Below are positions 25,505 through 35,073 of a DNA stretch of 64,000 nucleotides, piece after piece. Position 1 is the first letter of the stretch, and each line of letters opens with the position of its first letter. Origin of the DNA: G965213525 sp965213525 (GTDB lineage: Bacteria; Actinomycetota; Acidimicrobiia; Acidimicrobiales; Poriferisodalaceae); the NCBI GenBank assembly GCA_965213525.1, contig OZ243889.1, positions 620,001 through 684,000 on the forward strand, in the 5' to 3' direction. The notes under the pieces were generated by a model. It had not been told where the DNA came from. It was given only the letters and a program-made list of their open reading frames with translations, and ran no database searches. A program made the position numbers and the translations under genes.

Positions 25505-26721
25505 GCCGGGAGCACCACCGAGGACTCGAGATCGGTGACCAGTGATCGCACCAGGGCCACACCGTCGGCGCCACTGGCGCCGAGGCCCCGGAGACGCACG
25601 TACCCGGGGCCTTCACGCACCAGGGTGCTGGCCCGCTCGAGGTGGGCCACCGAGTCGGTGCGCTCGGCCAGGGGCGAGAGGCGCTCGACCAGCTCGTCGA
25701 CCAGGGCGGTGGCGGGCCGGCGCAGACCCGATTCGTCGACGATCAGCTCGGCTTCGATGCCGTGTCGGGCCGCCAGCCACTTGTTCTCGCGCACCGTCCA
25801 CTCGCGAGGCCGGGTGTCGAGGGTGCCCGCCGTGTATCGCTCGGTCGCCTCCACGACCAGGGCCTGGGCGAGGGTGGCCAGGGTCGCCACCTCGTCGAGG
25901 GTGGGCACGGCGTCACACATCCGCAGCTCGACGGTGCCGAAGTCGGGGTGCGGACGGATGTCCCACCACACCTCGCGCACGCTCTGTATGCAGCCCGCCC
26001 GGCGCAGGGTGGTCATGAACGACTCGAAGTCCGACCAGTCGTCGAGCTGGGGGGGCAGCCCGGCGGTCGGCAGGCCCTCGAAGACCTTGGTGCGAGCCGA
26101 CGCCATGCCCGTCTCGGTGCCTTCGAAGAACGGGCTGCTCGCCGACAACAGCAGCATCAGCGGCAAGGTGCGCTGCAGCTCGTTGGCCACCGCGATCGCC
26201 GCCTGGCCCGACGGCACGCCGACGTGGACGTGGGTGCCGAAGATCAACAGCCGGCGGGCGGCCCACTGCATGTCACCGATCAGCTGGTGGTAGCGAGGAT
26301 CGGGGCTGATGACCTGGTCGCCGCACCGGCCGAAGGGGTGGGACCCGGCGCTGGCGACCTCCCAGCCCCGCCGACGAGCGGCGCCCATCAGAGCTGCGAT
26401 CGTGGCGGCCAGATCGGCCCGGGCTTGGTCAGGGGTGTCGCAGACCCCGGTGACGGCCTCCACGGTGCACTCGAACAGCTCGTGTTTGACCTGGGACCCG
26501 ACACCGTCGACGTCGGCGAGGTCGTCGATGAGCGTCGAGGCGCCGTTGACGAGCGAACCGTCGGACGGGTCGACGAGCATCAGTTCGAGCTCGACCCCGA
26601 CGGTCGAGTCGGGGCTGGAGGTGAACTCGATCGTCAAGGTGCCCCCTGGCCAGGCGAGCCGCCAGCCTACGGTCTCGGGGCTCCGCGACGGCGACGGCGG
26701 ACGGGCCGGTCCGAGCGTCAT
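25501..26721 (-). CDS. GCS2-family carboxylate-amine ligase (YbdK-like)
   Basis: 406 residues as written; a start about 25-45 residues later is possible, since family similarity begins at STVGVELELMLVD. GCS2 motifs: GVELELML, KHELFECTVEAVTG, SAGSHPFG, FGTHVHVGVPS (catalytic/metal site), and ELRMCDAVPTLDEVA. The YbdK branch has weak glutamate-cysteine ligase activity; the true substrate is uncertain. Mycothiol is the likely thiol here, so classical glutathione synthesis is not expected. It is upstream of the M20 gene and divergent from a cyclotransferase-like gene 40 bases away. Confidence 0.85.
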   Translation of the reverse strand: MTLGPARPPSPSRSPETVGWRLAWPGGTLTIEFTSSPDSTVGVELELMLVDPSDGSLVNGASTLIDDLADVDGVGSQVKHELFECTVEAVTGVCDTPDQARADLAATIAALMGAARRRGWEVASAGSHPFGRCGDQVISPDPRYHQLIGDMQWAARRLLIFGTHVHVGVPSGQAAIAVANELQRTLPLMLLLSASSPFFEGTETGMASARTKVFEGLPTAGLPPQLDDWSDFESFMTTLRRAGCIQSVREVWWDIRPHPDFGTVELRMCDAVPTLDEVATLATLAQALVVEATERYTAGTLDTRPREWTVRENKWLAARHGIEAELIVDESGLRRPATALVDELVERLSPLAERTDSVAHLERASTLVREGPGYVRLRGLGASGADGVALVRSLVTDLESSVVLPA

Positions 26722-26761
26722 CGAGGTCAGCGGCGGTCGGCTCGGGTGCCACGGTGGGGAG

Positions 26762-27367
26762 GTGGACCACGTCTGGTACGCCGCCTACGGCTCGAACATG
26801 TCCAGGGCGCGGCTGATGCGTTACCTGAACGGCGACGACGGCGACGACGGACGCCCCGCCCACGTGGGCTGCCGCGACCCGTCTCTGCACCGGCGTGACG
26901 TCGAGCACGAGGTCGTCGGGGCGGTCGGCTTCGGGGGGAGCTCGGTCCGGTGGAGCGGCGGCACCGCTCAGCTGCGCCTCGGGCTGCCCACCGCCAACCC
27001 GGTCCGGTTGTGGGAGGTGACGGTCGAACAGGTCGCCGACGTCCAGGCCCAGGAGTGTGCCCTGGCCCCCGGCGATCTCACCTTGGATCCCGAACATCTG
27101 TTGGGCGCCGGCACCCTGGACGTGGTGGCGCAGCGGCGCTACGGCCGTCAGGTGTGGCTCGGCACCCACGACGGACTGCCGATCGTGTCCTTCACCGCCT
27201 CGATGCCGGTGCCGGTCGCCGCGCCCACCGACGCCTACCTCGCCGCGGTCGGACGGGGGCTGGTCGAGATGGGGTGGGCGCCCGAGCGCGCCGCGGCGCA
27301 CCTGGCGCACCTCGACGGGGTGCGGGGCCACCGGACACCGCCCGAGGTGGCGGCCCTGCTGATCTGA
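26762..27367 (+). CDS. Gamma-glutamylcyclotransferase-fold protein
   Basis: 201 residues from GTG 26762. The opening VWYAAYGSNMSRARLMRYL is the substrate-binding loop of GGCT/BtrG-like proteins (YGSN at 9-12). The rest keeps hydrophobic spacing but few recognisable residues, and I could not pick the catalytic glutamate with certainty. It starts 40 bases from the GCS2-type gene on the opposite strand, so a ligase making a gamma-glutamyl amide and an enzyme releasing it may share one control region. Confidence 0.65.
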   Translation: MDHVWYAAYGSNMSRARLMRYLNGDDGDDGRPAHVGCRDPSLHRRDVEHEVVGAVGFGGSSVRWSGGTAQLRLGLPTANPVRLWEVTVEQVADVQAQECALAPGDLTLDPEHLLGAGTLDVVAQRRYGRQVWLGTHDGLPIVSFTASMPVPVAAPTDAYLAAVGRGLVEMGWAPERAAAHLAHLDGVRGHRTPPEVAALLI

Positions 27368-27405
27368 CCGCCGCGCTGTGCGGGGCTGCGCCGGCGGGCC
27401 GTGGC

Positions 27406-27411
27406 TACCCT
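27406..27411 (+). promoter_or_regulatory. -10 box of queA (leaderless)
   Basis: TACCCT ends 8 bases before the ATG at 27420. Confidence 0.45.
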
Positions 27412-27419
27412 CGGCGGCG

Positions 27420-28481
27420 ATGGGTGGCGTCGATCTGGACTGGCCGCTGCCCGAGGACCGCATCGCCCAGACCCCGGTCGAACCGCGCGACGCCGCTCGA
27501 CTGCTCGTCGACGCCGGACCGGGCCGGCCGCCCGAGCACCGCCAGGTGCGCGACCTGGTCAGCATCCTCCGCCCGGGCGATCTCGTCGTCGTCAACCGGT
27601 CGCGCGTGCTGGCGGCCCGCCTCGAGGCGATCAAGCCGAGCGGCGGGCGGGTCGAGGTGCTGCTGCTCGAGCCCGACGGTCCGCCGGGCCGGTGGCGGTG
27701 CCTGGTCCGCCCCTCTCGGAGGGTCGCGGCGGGCACCGTGGTCACCGCCGGCGAGCTGTCGGTGGCCGTCGGCGCCGATCTCGGCGACGGGCTGCGCCTG
27801 GTCGAGCTGTCCCGGCGGGGGGTGGCGGTCGGGGCGGCCGACGCCGAGGAGGCCCTCGCCGGGGTGGGGCGGGTGCCGCTGCCGCCCTACATCCACCGCA
27901 GCCTCGCCGATCCGCTCCGCTACCAGACCGTGATGGCCTCGGCACCGGGGTCGGTGGCGGCGCCCACCGCAGGGCTGCACCTCACCACCGAGCTGCTCGA
28001 GGCGCTCGCCGACGGCGGCGTGGCCGTGGCCGAGGTGGAGCTGCACGTCGGGCTCGACACGTTCCGGCCGATGACGGTGGACGATCCCGCCGACCACGTC
28101 ATGCACTCCGAGCGGTTCGTGGTGCCCCCCGAGACGATGGCCGCCTGCGACCGGGCCGAGCGGGTCGTGGCCGTGGGCACCACCTCGGTGCGGGCGCTCG
28201 AATCGGCGGCCAGGGGGCTGGAGGGACGGACCGACCTGTTCATCCGACCGCCGTTCGAGTTCAGCGTCGTCGATGTGATGATGACCAACTTCCACCTGCC
28301 GGGCTCGACGTTGCTGCTGCTGGTCAGCGCCTTCGTCGGCGACCGCTGGCGCGACCTCTATGACGCCGCGCTGGGCGGCCCGTACCGCTTCTTGTCCTTC
28401 GGCGATGCAATGCTGCTCGAGCGGCGAACAGGCGACCGGTCGCCGGCGAGCCCGCCCGGCGCAGCGAGGACCCGACGATGA
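27420..28481 (+). CDS. queA: tRNA preQ1 ribosyltransferase-isomerase
   Basis: 353 residues, ATG 27420. It moves the ribosyl part of S-adenosylmethionine to preQ1 in tRNA, making epoxyqueuosine. Family motifs are LPEDRIAQTPVEPRDAARLL, VVNRSRVLAARL, GSVAAPTAGLHLT, ELHVGLDTFRP, TTSVRALES and NFHLPGSTLLLLVSAF. Together with tgt at 29717 it shows that the cell makes queuosine-type tRNA. The last 20 residues are an unusual Arg/Pro tail. The stop overlaps the next start (ATGA). Confidence 0.94.
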   Translation: MGGVDLDWPLPEDRIAQTPVEPRDAARLLVDAGPGRPPEHRQVRDLVSILRPGDLVVVNRSRVLAARLEAIKPSGGRVEVLLLEPDGPPGRWRCLVRPSRRVAAGTVVTAGELSVAVGADLGDGLRLVELSRRGVAVGAADAEEALAGVGRVPLPPYIHRSLADPLRYQTVMASAPGSVAAPTAGLHLTTELLEALADGGVAVAEVELHVGLDTFRPMTVDDPADHVMHSERFVVPPETMAACDRAERVVAVGTTSVRALESAARGLEGRTDLFIRPPFEFSVVDVMMTNFHLPGSTLLLLVSAFVGDRWRDLYDAALGGPYRFLSFGDAMLLERRTGDRSPASPPGAARTRR

Positions 28482-28888
28482 GCGATGACGCCCACGAGCA
28501 TCCCGTCCCGGCGAGCCACCGGGCGTTGATCGACGGACCGCACACCGCCGTGCTGACCACCGTGCTCGCCGACGGAGCGCCCCACTCCGCCCCGGTGTGG
28601 TTCCTCGCCGACGACGACGGGACGATCCGCGTGTCGACGATCGCCGGGTCGACCAAGCACCGCAACGTCGAGCGCGACGCCAGGGCGGGGCTGACCGTGG
28701 TGGATCCGGCCGACCCGATGCGCTACGTCGAGGTGCGTGCCACCGCCACGGCCACCGACGACCCCGCCGCCGAGGTGCGAGACCTGGTCGTCGCCAAGCA
28801 CGGCTACACCGACGGTGCGGCGTTCGACCGGCCGGGCACCGTGCGCGTCGCCCTCCACCTCCGCCCCCACCGGGTCGTCGTGCGCTGA
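28478..28888 (+). CDS. PPOX-class F420-dependent oxidoreductase
   Basis: 136 residues starting on the ATGA overlap with queA. Split-barrel flavin/F420 fold: LIDGPHTAVLTTVLADGAPH, APVWFLADDDGTIRVST, KHRNVERDARAGLTVVD and RYVEVRATATATD. Members of this group bind F420 or FMN and reduce small molecules; the substrate is not known. Its coupling to queA is probably chance of operon layout. Confidence 0.82.
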   Translation: MSDDAHEHPVPASHRALIDGPHTAVLTTVLADGAPHSAPVWFLADDDGTIRVSTIAGSTKHRNVERDARAGLTVVDPADPMRYVEVRATATATDDPAAEVRDLVVAKHGYTDGAAFDRPGTVRVALHLRPHRVVVR

Positions 28889-28948
28889 GCGAGGCCTCGC
28901 GGGGCCGGCCGAGCGTCGGCACGCAAGGCCGAGCGGTGGTGGGTGACC

Positions 28949-29344
28949 TCAGCGGTCCAGCGGGATCCCCATCACGTCGGCGATGCGGTCGAGGTCGGCG
29001 TCGGCGCTCAGCAGACGAGCCCCGTGACGCAGGGCGACGGCGGCGATCATGCAGTCGACCATCCCACGGGGCGTGACGCCCGCCCGGCGACACGTCCGGT
29101 AGATCCGGGTCGCGCCGTCGAAGTCGACCACGCTGTCGAAGCCGAGCAGAGCGAATCGGCCGAGCATCCGACGGAGGTCCCCTTCGCGCCGCTCGTCACG
29201 TGCGGCGGCGAGGACCTCCATGACGACCGGCTGGGTCGTCACGACCTCATCGGTGCCGGCGATCAGGGCGGCCAGACGTTCGTCGACCTCGCTCCCGGTC
29301 GCTCGGTCCAGTTCGACCCAGGCGGAGGTGTCGACGAGGATCAC
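28949..29344 (-). CDS. vapC: VapC-like PIN-domain toxin
   Basis: 131 residues from GTG 29344. PIN ribonuclease with the acidic set D5 (ILVDTSAWVEL), E43 (VVMEVLAAARD), D97 (GMVDCMIAAVA) and D115/D117 (LSADADLDRI). It should cut a structured RNA unless held by VapB. Its start overlaps the vapB stop (GTGA on the minus strand). The pair sits between queA/PPOX and tgt, on the opposite strand, as a small inserted module. Confidence 0.9.
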   Translation of the reverse strand: MILVDTSAWVELDRATGSEVDERLAALIAGTDEVVTTQPVVMEVLAAARDERREGDLRRMLGRFALLGFDSVVDFDGATRIYRTCRRAGVTPRGMVDCMIAAVALRHGARLLSADADLDRIADVMGIPLDR

Positions 29345-29553
29345 GCCATGGGTCTCGGATCGGTGTCGGGCGGGACCTCGCTGATCGCGTGTGCACCTCG
29401 CATCGCCAGGGCCTCCTCCCGTGTCATCGGTTGACCGGCGAGGTGGCGGAGCGCGAGGTCGACCGCCTCGGTCTTGGTCCTGCAGCCGAACCGTTCCATC
29501 ACGGCGTGCACGTGCCGGTCCTCGATCTCGATGTTGGTGCGTGACCGGGCCAT
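29341..29553 (-). CDS. vapB: VapB-like antitoxin
   Basis: 70 residues from ATG 29553. N-terminal ribbon-helix-helix region TNIEIEDRHVHAVMERFGCR followed by TKTEAVDLALRHLAG, the usual form of VapB antitoxins. It should bind its own promoter and neutralise VapC, whose gene overlaps by 4 bases. The C-terminal 25 residues (EVPPDTDPRPMA end) would thread into the toxin. Confidence 0.88.
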   Translation of the reverse strand: MARSRTNIEIEDRHVHAVMERFGCRTKTEAVDLALRHLAGQPMTREEALAMRGAHAISEVPPDTDPRPMA

Positions 29554-29702
29554 ACACCGATCGTACACCTTGCCGAGACGGCAGCCCGCCCCGGTGGCTC
29601 GACACCACCTAGGGCGAGGACGGATCGACGCTCGAGCTGTGGACCGCTGCCGGGGGTGCTGCCGGCACCGCTGCACCGTCGAGGGGTCACCGCCGTCGCC
29701 CG

Positions 29703-29708
29703 TAGCGT
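29703..29708 (+). promoter_or_regulatory. -10 box of tgt (leaderless)
   Basis: TAGCGT ends 8 bases before the GTG at 29717. Confidence 0.45.
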
Positions 29709-29716
29709 GACCCGCC

Positions 29717-30865
<1,149 letters not shown>

Positions 30866-30934
30866 CGTTGAGAGGTCGGGCGCGCCCTCGGGCCCGCTCC
30901 TCGTCCTCCCTCGACCCCGGATCGGTCCGACACG

Positions 30935-31426
30935 ATGGAAGCCGTCCTGCTGTTCCCCATCGCCGTGCTGGCGTTGACCTGGTTCTTGTTCGTGCGTCCC
31001 CAACAGCGTCGGATGCGTGAGCGCGAGACGATGGTCGCCGAGCTCCAGGTCGGCGATCGGGTGGTGACCGCCGGCGGCATCCACGGGCGCATCGTCGAGC
31101 TGGACGAGGCCGCCATGCAGCTCGAGGTGGCCAGCGGCACCGTGCTCACCGTCGACACTCGGGCGGTCGGTCAGGTCATCCGTGACGACGCCTCGGGTTC
31201 GCTCGAGCGGCCCCGGTCCTCTGGGGCGTCCGGCCGGCCCGTCGACGGCGAGGCGAGCGACGCGGTCACCGACGCCGCCCCGGATGCGCGGTCGGCTGGC
31301 ACCGCCACCGGCGCGGTGTCATCGGCTTCGACCGCGGGGGGCACGTCGATCGAGGGCGCGCCCGACCGCGAGATCGACGACGGTCCCGGCGCCATCCCCG
31401 GCGGCGGCGAGCCTCGCGATCGATGA
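30935..31426 (+). CDS. yajC: Preprotein translocase accessory subunit YajC
   Basis: 163 residues, ATG start. One N-terminal membrane helix (residues 3-22, LLFPIAVLALTWFLFV) with RPQQRRMRER, then the conserved GDRVVTAGGIHGRIVEL. The first 90 residues match YajC; the remaining 70 are a Ser/Ala/Gly/Asp-rich tail. It associates with SecDF, whose genes follow. The stop overlaps secD by ATGA. Confidence 0.92.
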   Translation: MEAVLLFPIAVLALTWFLFVRPQQRRMRERETMVAELQVGDRVVTAGGIHGRIVELDEAAMQLEVASGTVLTVDTRAVGQVIRDDASGSLERPRSSGASGRPVDGEASDAVTDAAPDARSAGTATGAVSSASTAGGTSIEGAPDREIDDGPGAIPGGGEPRDR

Positions 31427-33306
31427 AGCGGTCCACCGGCCTCGCTGCGCTGGTCTTCATCGTCGTCGTCGCTGCAGGAGTGCTGGTCGCGTCGTTGGTG
31501 ACCGGCTCGCGGCCCCAGCTGGGTCTCGACCTGCAGGGCGGGTTGGCCGTGGTGCTCCAGCCGACCCAGGACGACGTCGAGAACGAGGCGCTCAACCAGT
31601 CCATCGAGGTGATCCGCAACCGGGTCGACGCCATCGGCGTCGCCGAACCCGAGATCACCCGCCAGGGCGACTCGATCGTCGTGCAGCTGCCCGGAGTGGA
31701 GGACAGCGAGCGGGCGCTCGAGCTGGTCGGCCAGACCGCGGAGCTGCGCTTCCGCCAGGTCGTGGCCGACCTGCCCAACACCCCTGAGGGTGCCGCCCAG
31801 GTCGCCCAGGTCGTCGAGCTGCTCGCCGCCCAGCCCGACCTGTTCGACCCGGCCACCGCCCAGGTCGACCCCGAGGCGACGCCCGACGTCGACGGGACCG
31901 GCATCGACGGATCTGACGCCGGCGAGGACCCCGGATCCGGAGCCCCACCCGAGTCGGCTCCCTCTGACACCTCGGCGCCCCAGACCGCCCCCCCTGACAC
32001 CGCCCCACCCGAGAGCGCACCGTCCGAGAACAGCCCGGGTGGCGACGACGGTACCGAGGAGCTCGGCGCCGGGGCGGTGCTGGCCCCGGTCGTCCTGGCC
32101 GCCACCGACGAGCCGCCCACCGACGCCACCGAGACGCCCCGAGACGATGCCGACATCGCGGTGAGCGACACCGACGAAGGGCCCTCCGACCCCGCCGACG
32201 CGCCCGGAGACGACGCGGTCGAGGCGACCGAGGCCCCGGCGGCGCCCGAGGCTCCGGCGGCGCCCGCTGACGACGCGCCTCCCAGCACCCTCGCCCCGGT
32301 CGACCCCGCCTCGGTCATCACGCCCCGCGACGACGACGTGCTCGACGCACCGGTCGTGCTGCCGGGGCTGGACGGCGAGCGGCTCTACGTCCTCGAACCC
32401 GCGTCCCTCACCGGCACCGCCGTCGACATCGCCGAGGCCAGTCTCGATCCCCAGCAGCTCGGGTCGTGGCAGGTGAGCCTGGACTTCAATGCGACCGGCG
32501 GCGCCCAGTTCGACCAGCTCGCCTCGGTGGCGGTCGGCCGCCAGGTCGCCATCGTCCTCGACGGGATCGTGTACTCGGCCCCCACGATCAACCAGGCCAA
32601 CTTCGGGGGTCGAGCCCAGATCACCGGTGACTTCGACGAGGAGGAGGCCAAGGACCTGGCGCTGGTGCTGCGCTTCGGTGCCTTGCCCGTCGAGCTCGAG
32701 CCCGCCACCGTGCAGACCGTCTCGGCCACCCTCGGCTCAGACGCCCTCGACGCCGGGCTGATCGCCGGTGTGGTCGGCCTCGCCCTCGTGGCGGCGTTCA
32801 TGGTGGCGTACTACCGGCTCGCCGGGTTGGTGGCCATCGCCAGCCTGGCGGTGTCGGGTGCGCTGTTGTGGTCGATCATCGCCTTCCTGGGCGAAGGCAG
32901 CGGGTTGACGCTCACCCTGGCCGGGGCGACGGGGATCATCGTGTCGATCGGCGTGCAGGTCGACTCCAACGTCGTGTACTACGAGCGGGTCAAGGAGCTC
33001 ATGCGCTCGGGTCGCAGCCTCCGGGTGTCAGCCGACCAGGGCTTCGCCCACGCCTTCTCCACCATCGTCAAGGCCGACGCCGCCTCGCTCATCGGCGCCG
33101 CGCTGCTGTACTGGCTGACGGTCGGCCCGGTGCGCGGCTTCGCCTTCTTCCTCGGTCTGGCCACCATCCTCGACCTCGTCGTGTCGTGGTTCTTCATGCG
33201 CCCGGCGCTGATCGCCCTGGCGCGTCGCCGCCACGACGACCCGGCGTCGGTCATCGGGGTGCGCCCGGCCGAACCGGTCCGCCGTCCCGTGGGGAGCCCG
33301 ACGTGA
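31423..33306 (+). CDS. secD: Protein translocase subunit SecD
   Basis: 627 residues. One N-terminal helix, a large external domain with LGLDLQGGLAVVLQP and VIRNRVDAIGVAEP, then five C-terminal helices with RFGALPVELEP and GATGIIVSIGVQVDSNVVYYERVKE. It uses the proton gradient to pull secreted proteins through SecYEG. Residues about 150-310 form a long acidic Pro/Ala/Thr/Asp-rich insert that the usual protein does not have and that lies outside the membrane. Overlaps yajC (ATGA) and secF (GTGA). Confidence 0.94.
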   Translation: MKRSTGLAALVFIVVVAAGVLVASLVTGSRPQLGLDLQGGLAVVLQPTQDDVENEALNQSIEVIRNRVDAIGVAEPEITRQGDSIVVQLPGVEDSERALELVGQTAELRFRQVVADLPNTPEGAAQVAQVVELLAAQPDLFDPATAQVDPEATPDVDGTGIDGSDAGEDPGSGAPPESAPSDTSAPQTAPPDTAPPESAPSENSPGGDDGTEELGAGAVLAPVVLAATDEPPTDATETPRDDADIAVSDTDEGPSDPADAPGDDAVEATEAPAAPEAPAAPADDAPPSTLAPVDPASVITPRDDDVLDAPVVLPGLDGERLYVLEPASLTGTAVDIAEASLDPQQLGSWQVSLDFNATGGAQFDQLASVAVGRQVAIVLDGIVYSAPTINQANFGGRAQITGDFDEEEAKDLALVLRFGALPVELEPATVQTVSATLGSDALDAGLIAGVVGLALVAAFMVAYYRLAGLVAIASLAVSGALLWSIIAFLGEGSGLTLTLAGATGIIVSIGVQVDSNVVYYERVKELMRSGRSLRVSADQGFAHAFSTIVKADAASLIGAALLYWLTVGPVRGFAFFLGLATILDLVVSWFFMRPALIALARRRHDDPASVIGVRPAEPVRRPVGSPT

Positions 33307-34388
33307 GAGATCTCTGGCGCCGCCTGTACTCGGGCGACAACGACGTCGACTTCCTCGGCGCTCGAAAGGTCGTCGCCATCGTCACCGCGGTGGCCACGGT
33401 CATCTTCGGCATCTCGCTGGTGACCAGGGGCCTCGATCTCGGCATCGAGTTCGAGGGCGGGATCGTCTGGGAGGTCCCTCGCGGCGAGGGCGTGGACACC
33501 GGCGACATCGGCGACGCGCTGCTGGCGACGGGCGTCGACGACCCCGGGGTGCAGACCGTGTCGTCGATCTCGGGCGATCTGTTCCGGGTGAGCGGCAGCA
33601 CCGACGACGTGGCCCTGCGCGACGAGGTCGCCGATGCGCTGGCCGAGGCGAACGGCGTGGACCGAGACGCCGTGTCCCTCGAGGAGGTGGGGCCCTCGTG
33701 GGGTGAGGAGATCACCTCGTCGGCGCTGAACGCCCTGTTGTGGTTCCTCGGGTTGATCTTCGTCTACGTCACGGTGCGCTTCGAGTGGCGCATGGCGGTC
33801 GCCGCACTGGTGGCGGTGTTCCACGACGTGTTCATCAGCGTGGGGCTGTACTCGCTGATCGGCTTCGAGGTGACCCCGGCGACCGTCATCGCCTTCCTCA
33901 CCATCCTCGGCTACTCGCTGTACGACACGATCGTGGTGTTCGACAAGGTCAACGACAACGTCGCCCTCATGAGCGCCCGGGGCGACGAGACCTACGCCAC
34001 CGTAGTCAACCGGTCGCTCAACCAGGTGATCATGCGATCGATCAACACCACCCTCACGTCGTTGTTGCCGGTGGTGTCGATGCTGATGGTCGGTGCGTTG
34101 CTGCTCGGCGCCACCGCCCTGAGCGAGTTCGCCCTCGCCCTGTTGATCGGCATGTTGTCCGGCGCCTACTCGTCGATCTTCGTCGCCGCCCCGGTGCTGG
34201 TGGCCCTCCGCATGGGTGTCTCGGTTCCCCGCCGCACCGTGAGCACCCGGCGCAGCGCACCCACCGGCGCCGGCGGTCGCACCGCCAGCGTGGGCCGCGC
34301 CGGGCGCACCGACGAGCCCATCGCCGTCCAGCGTCCCGTGGCCGGCGGCTCGGCCCCGCGGCCACGCCGCCGACCACGCCGCAGCTGA
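33303..34388 (+). CDS. secF: Protein translocase subunit SecF
   Basis: 361 residues from GTG 33303, overlapping the secD stop. Six helices with DLGIEFEGGIVWEV, the short external domain, FEWRMAVAALVAVFHDVFI, TILGYSLYDTIVVFDKVNDN, NRSLNQVIMRSINTTLTSLL and GAYSSIFVAAPVL. Partner of SecD. A basic Arg/Thr-rich tail follows residue 310. Confidence 0.95.
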   Translation: MRDLWRRLYSGDNDVDFLGARKVVAIVTAVATVIFGISLVTRGLDLGIEFEGGIVWEVPRGEGVDTGDIGDALLATGVDDPGVQTVSSISGDLFRVSGSTDDVALRDEVADALAEANGVDRDAVSLEEVGPSWGEEITSSALNALLWFLGLIFVYVTVRFEWRMAVAALVAVFHDVFISVGLYSLIGFEVTPATVIAFLTILGYSLYDTIVVFDKVNDNVALMSARGDETYATVVNRSLNQVIMRSINTTLTSLLPVVSMLMVGALLLGATALSEFALALLIGMLSGAYSSIFVAAPVLVALRMGVSVPRRTVSTRRSAPTGAGGRTASVGRAGRTDEPIAVQRPVAGGSAPRPRRRPRRS

Positions 34389-34524
34389 CGCCGCAGCTGT
34401 CCGCCGTCCAGCGTCCGGCGCCGTTCCTGGCGGTCGTGCGGGGCTCTGACGGCCTGGGTCCTGACCTGTCAGCTTACGTGCCCGGCGGGCCTGGAGCTGC
34501 GCTGGGAGCACCGATGCGCTGGGG

Positions 34525-34530
34525 TAGCGT
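34525..34530 (+). promoter_or_regulatory. -10 box of apt (leaderless)
   Basis: TAGCGT ends 6 bases before the ATG at 34537. The first base of the transcript should be close to the start codon. It serves apt and the coupled relA gene. Confidence 0.5.
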
Positions 34531-34536
34531 GAAGGG

Positions 34537-35073
34537 ATGGAAGGCCAGGGCGAGTGGTTGTGCGCTCACGTCCGCGACGTGGTCGATCACCCCTCGCCCG
34601 GCATCACCTTCAAGGATCTGACCCCGGCGCTCGCCCGACCCGAGGTGCTCGGCCGCATCGTCGACGAGATGGCCGCGGCGGTCAGAGCCTCCGAGGCTGG
34701 TGTCGTCGTCGGCATCGAGGCCCGGGGCTTCGTGGTCGGCGCACCGGTGGCGTTGACCCTGGGCGTCGGGTTCGTGCCGGCTCGCAAACCCCACAAGCTG
34801 CCGGGGCCCACCCACTCGGTCACGTATGACCTCGAGTACGGCACCGACACGCTCGAGCTGCACTGCGACGCCCTGGCGCCAGGCCAACGGGTGGCCATCG
34901 TCGACGACGTGCTCGCCACCGGCGGCACGGCTGCGGCGTGCGCCGAGCTGGTCCGGGTGGCCGACGCCGAGCCGGTGACGGTCGCCGTCGTGCTCGAGCT
35001 GGCCGACCTCGGCGGCCGGGCCCGCCTCGGTGAGGTGCCGGTCAGCGCACTGTGGGTGGGCCGGGCGGCGTGA
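34537..35073 (+). CDS. apt: Adenine phosphoribosyltransferase
   Basis: 178 residues, ATG start. PRTase with HPSPGITFKDLTP, GIEARGFVVGAP, the flexible loop RKPHKLPGPTHSVTYDLEYG, and the PRPP motif VAIVDDVLATGGTA. It salvages adenine to AMP. The stop overlaps the relA start (GTGA), linking purine salvage and ppGpp control as in mycobacteria. Confidence 0.95.
   Translation: MEGQGEWLCAHVRDVVDHPSPGITFKDLTPALARPEVLGRIVDEMAAAVRASEAGVVVGIEARGFVVGAPVALTLGVGFVPARKPHKLPGPTHSVTYDLEYGTDTLELHCDALAPGQRVAIVDDVLATGGTAAACAELVRVADAEPVTVAVVLELADLGGRARLGEVPVSALWVGRAA

Noticed and set aside
31920..32300. Tandem repeats in secD as a CRISPR-like or minisatellite array
   Set aside because: Units are irregular Pro/Ala/Thr/Asp-rich codons without a constant period; it is a low-complexity protein insert.
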